Source of the DNA: Campylobacteraceae bacterium
GTDB taxonomy: Bacteria; Campylobacterota; Campylobacteria; Campylobacterales; Sulfurovaceae
Assembly: GCA_027068975.1 (NCBI GenBank)
Contig: JALXFN010000011.1
Coordinates: 1 to 58,698, forward strand
DNA length: 58,698 nt
Direction of reading: 5' to 3'
Shown here: positions 56,256-58,698 of the stretch, piece after piece
How the letters are laid out: each line of letters begins with the position of its first letter
Position numbering within the stretch: the first letter of the stretch is position 1
Translations under genes and position numbers: made by a program
The notes under the pieces: generated by a model
Seen by the model: only the letters and a program-made list of their open reading frames with translations
Databases searched by the model: none
What the model was told of the DNA's origin: nothing

Positions 56256-58157
56256 TTATGAAAACTCTACAGGGTCCATATCTATCTCTATTGAAGGATT
56301 ATTAACAGAATGTAGAGCTTTAAGTAAAAGAGAACGCTTTTTGCAACGCAACAAAATATTAAACCGAAACTTATTGGCAATGCGTTCAATAGGAGCCTTC
56401 CCCTGCCCTACTATCTCAACACCCTCAAACTCCTTCAACTTAGTAACAGTATCAAGCGTTATCTTCCCAGCTTTCTCCTCTTTAACATGAGAAATCAAAA
56501 TCCGAGCCAAGCTTACAAAAGGAGGGTACATATCTTCCACAAACATCATCTCATCGTTTAAAAATGCTTCATAGTCATTGATATACATATTAAAAAAATC
56601 TGCATTTGCAGATTGAACTATCACATCTGCACTCTTAGCCCGACCAGAACGCCCAGCAATCTGAATAAGCAGACTCATCGCCCTCTCTCTAGCTCTATAA
56701 TCTCCTAAACCTAACATATAGTCCATACCTAAAATCACAGATAGCGTAATATTCGCATAGTCATGCCCTTTAGAGAGCATTTGTGTACCTAAAAGTAAGT
56801 GACTCTCTTTACTCTCAAAACGTTTTAACGCTTTTTTTAACTTTCCTGCTGTACTAATAGCATCTCTATCAAACTGCTCAACGACCATATCTGGTATGCC
56901 GTGTTCAATCATCTCTTTTACCTCTTGTGTTCCCATGCGTTCAGAGGTTAAAGGTTCATGCCCACAGTGTGTACAAGCTGTCCTTATGGCTTCAGTATAG
57001 TTACAGTAGTGACACTTCAAATGTCGAACTTTACGGTGCAGTGCCATACCCACCGAACAGTAAGGACAAAGGTGAGTTACCCCACATTTTTTACAATACA
57101 AGTACTTGAAGTTCCCACGAGTAGGCACAAACAGAAGTGACTGCTCTCCTGCTTTAAAGTTCTCATCTATCTTTTTTACCATTGCATTGGTTAACTGTGT
57201 TCCCTCTACAAAATAGTAGTTTTTTTGCGTCTCTACAAAAGGTTTTTTGAGTCGTACTACCTCATACTTATGGTAAGAGCTAAGACTAGGAGTTGCAGAA
57301 GCCAAAACTACTTTGGCGTTAAGTTTTGCCCCCATATAAACAGCCATATCACGAGCATGGTAGCGTGGTTTCATCATCGATTTATAGCTGTCATCATGCT
57401 CTTCATCGACAATAATTAGCCCAACATCTTTTAAAGGAGTAAAAAGAGCAGACCTCGCTCCTGCTATAACATCTATCTCTCCTGCATAGATTTTCTCTAA
57501 AATTTCCTCTTTTTTCTTTTTGGTGAGTTTAGAGTGCCACATGGCTAAACGGTCACCAAAATATTTTTTAAGGCGTGTCTCCATCTGTGGGGTTAAAGAG
57601 ATTTCAGGCATAAGAAAGATACACTGTTTCCCCTCTTCTATGGTTTTTGCCATTAAACTAATAAATATTTCGGTTTTTCCTGAGCCTGTTACCCCAAAGA
57701 GTAAGGCTTTATCTTTTTTTACAAGAGAGTCGTAGGCTTTTTGTTGGTCATCAGATAATATTGGTAACTCGTTCCCACCGTCTCGGTGGGAATGCATATC
57801 TATATTCGATATTTTATTATTATTCAAGCTCTCATCTGCGTTCCCACCGAGACGGTGGGAACGAGGGTTTTGGTGGGGCATAAACAATCCCAACGCTTCC
57901 CCCAAAGATGAAAAATAATAGGTAGCAATAAACTTTGCTATCTCCATCTGTTTTTCACTATAATAGGTGTTTAAAATCTCTGATATTTCAGAGGTTTCAA
58001 ATGTTTCAGGTTTCTCTACCTCTTTAAGTACAATGGCTAATTTTGTTTTTGAGTGTACAGGAACATAGACGCATTGAGCTATTTTTATGGATTCTTTAGA
58101 ATGATAAGTGAGAATAGGAGCTGAAGATTTAAGAAGAGTGACTTGATAGTAAAAGAT
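56256..58157 (-). CDS. priA: Primosomal protein N' (helicase PriA), atypical start
   Basis: Restarts stalled replication forks. The conserved 3'-end-binding N-terminus (FYYQVTLLKSSAPILTYHS...) is in frame upstream of the first ATG at 57947, but has no ATG, GTG or TTG; an ATC at 58155-58157, six bases after GAGGAG, fits the expected start, giving about 633 residues. Walker A GVTGSGKTE, the DEEHD box and the zinc-cysteine pairs (CKKCG, CPYC, CHYC, CTHCG) are intact. An in-frame insert of about 31 codons, made by a pair of palindromes, lies between the N-terminal domain and the helicase. An assembly error at the start codon must be excluded. Confidence 0.88.
   Translation of the reverse strand: MFYYQVTLLKSSAPILTYHSKESIKIAQCVYVPVHSKTKLAIVLKEVEKPETFETSEISEILNTYYSEKQMEIAKFIATYYFSSLGEALGLFMPHQNPRSHRLGGNADESLNNNKISNIDMHSHRDGGNELPILSDDQQKAYDSLVKKDKALLFGVTGSGKTEIFISLMAKTIEEGKQCIFLMPEISLTPQMETRLKKYFGDRLAMWHSKLTKKKKEEILEKIYAGEIDVIAGARSALFTPLKDVGLIIVDEEHDDSYKSMMKPRYHARDMAVYMGAKLNAKVVLASATPSLSSYHKYEVVRLKKPFVETQKNYYFVEGTQLTNAMVKKIDENFKAGEQSLLFVPTRGNFKYLYCKKCGVTHLCPYCSVGMALHRKVRHLKCHYCNYTEAIRTACTHCGHEPLTSERMGTQEVKEMIEHGIPDMVVEQFDRDAISTAGKLKKALKRFESKESHLLLGTQMLSKGHDYANITLSVILGMDYMLGLGDYRARERAMSLLIQIAGRSGRAKSADVIVQSANADFFNMYINDYEAFLNDEMMFVEDMYPPFVSLARILISHVKEEKAGKITLDTVTKLKEFEGVEIVGQGKAPIERIANKFRFNILLRCKKRSLLLKALHSVNNPSIEIDMDPVEFS
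57770..57863. repeat. Bipartite palindrome pair inside priA
   Basis: Hairpins 57770-57794 (arms CGTTCCCACCG with one mismatch) and 57839-57863 (perfect CGTTCCCACCG/CGGTGGGAACG), with centres about 69 bases apart. The whole 94 bases are translated in the priA frame. The design matches the pair at 14385. Confidence 0.85.
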
Positions 58158-58164
58158 GGTAATC

Positions 58165-58184
58165 TCCTCAAAAATTATTGAGGA
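58165..58184 (-). promoter_or_regulatory. Hairpin over the priA ribosome-binding site
   Basis: On the minus strand TCCTCAA pairs with TTGAGGA, and the right arm contains the GAGGAG that serves the proposed AUC start. It may serve as terminator for the upstream prepilin gene and lower priA translation. Confidence 0.5.
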
Positions 58185-58199
58185 AATTATACCACAAAT

Positions 58200-58688
58200 C
58201 TAATTGGTCAACTGTTTACATCCATTTGCATTGGTATTATTTGTTTTATTTGTATCACACTCAAACTTACCATTAACTACTTCAAAGGCTACATCACCTA
58301 ATGTTGATTTAAAAATATATTGGTCACGCCCACTTTTACCTGTTCCTGCACTAAAGTGCCATCTATCTTTTTTATCTTCTGATGGCATAGCATATTCTAA
58401 AACATCTGCTGAGTTACCCTTGCTATCAGCAGAAAACTGACCAAAAACATTTGTACTGTCTCCTACAGAAGTAATAGCATTAAACTCTCCACGCAATATC
58501 CGTTTCTGTCTCTCCATAGCCAAAGCATTTCTAACGGAAGCTACCAATACTTTAGCCTTTGTTATTTGGGCATCATCTCTTGTAGCTGCTAGTCTTGGTA
58601 CTGCAACGGCTGCTAAAATTCCGATGATGACGATGACAAATACTAACTCTACCATTGTGAATGCTGATTTTGATTTTAAATTTTTCAT
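58200..58688 (-). CDS. Type IV pilin/pseudopilin-like prepilin
   Basis: A 162-residue prepilin. The class III signal is short and basic (KNLKSKSA) with cleavage before Phe10 and Glu at +5 (FTMVELVFVIVIIGILAAVAVPRL, given in two parts: FTMVELVFVIVIIGI and LAAVAVPRL), followed by a long N-terminal helix. The C-terminal part has two Cys (FECDTNKT, NGCKQ) that may form the usual D-loop disulfide. Belongs to type II secretion or type IV pilus/competence systems. No other pilus genes are in the window; comEC is 5 kb away. It lies upstream of priA on the same strand. Confidence 0.85.
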   Translation of the reverse strand: MKNLKSKSAFTMVELVFVIVIIGILAAVAVPRLAATRDDAQITKAKVLVASVRNALAMERQKRILRGEFNAITSVGDSTNVFGQFSADSKGNSADVLEYAMPSEDKKDRWHFSAGTGKSGRDQYIFKSTLGDVAFEVVNGKFECDTNKTNNTNANGCKQLTN

Positions 58689-58698
58689 AGTATATATC

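Overview
The window looks like chromosomal DNA of a marine, Sulfurovum- or Sulfurimonas-like member of the Campylobacterota. The base is AT-rich. It carries the futalosine menaquinone gene mqnE, histidine kinases with the Campylobacterota-style SHQWRQP box, a short ComEC, a PII/Amt/assimilatory nitrate reductase block, and many lipoproteins and outer-membrane barrels. This placement is inference from gene content; no 16S gene is present.

Layout. 1-4.7 kb is nitrogen assimilation: the 3' part of an assimilatory nitrate reductase, a porin, amt and glnB. 4.7-7.2 kb is a minus-strand mgtE/CNNM pair for Mg2+. 7.2-8.3 kb is a tandem DUF1566 pair. 8.4-17.1 kb is the mqnE-glnD divergent junction, split by about 5 kb of foreign DNA (a REP-associated tyrosine transposase with three copies of its repeat, and a both-ends-truncated RHS/YD-repeat gene) and bounded by a diverged direct repeat of about 217 bp covering the 5' ends of mqnE and glnD. 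glmS, a YfaZ-like barrel, a small cytochrome c and serS follow. 21.4-37.9 kb is an accessory envelope region: lipoproteins with PKD, BspA-like (DUF285) and repeated beta modules, barrels, a TPR lipoprotein, a DUF5672 protein, a caspase-like protease fused to a YcfL (DUF1425) domain, two LpoB-like lipoproteins, a two-component system and a DUF4384 lipoprotein. 38-49.6 kb has a CAT-anticodon tRNA, groES-groEL, an NlpC/P60 lipoprotein, a barrel protein and a minus-strand run nadC > DHH phosphoesterase > M23 peptidase > RnfD-like > copper-amine-oxidase-like > propeller-like, then smpB. 49.6-58.7 kb holds a methyltransferase, a tiny secreted protein, a transglutaminase-like lipoprotein, rhomboid, comEC, dnaB, ispG, priA and a type IV prepilin-like gene.

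How parts connect. Amt, PII (with the uridylylation tyrosine Y51) and GlnD form the ammonium-sensing chain that would control nitrate assimilation. The caspase-YcfL/LpoB/LpoB genes, the convergent two-component system and the DUF4384 lipoprotein look like one envelope-associated module and are the best candidate for an undescribed system. A second candidate is an RnfD-like membrane protein next to a membrane-anchored copper-amine-oxidase fold that seems to have lost all its copper ligands.

The window is rich in small palindromic repeats of several families. One inverted pair sits in frame inside priA, and a similar pair lies at the junction between the RHS fragment and the duplicated mqnE end. 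priA has no usual start codon at its conserved N-terminus and seems to begin at ATC behind a Shine-Dalgarno sequence buried in a hairpin. No CRISPR array, rRNA or complete prophage was seen.
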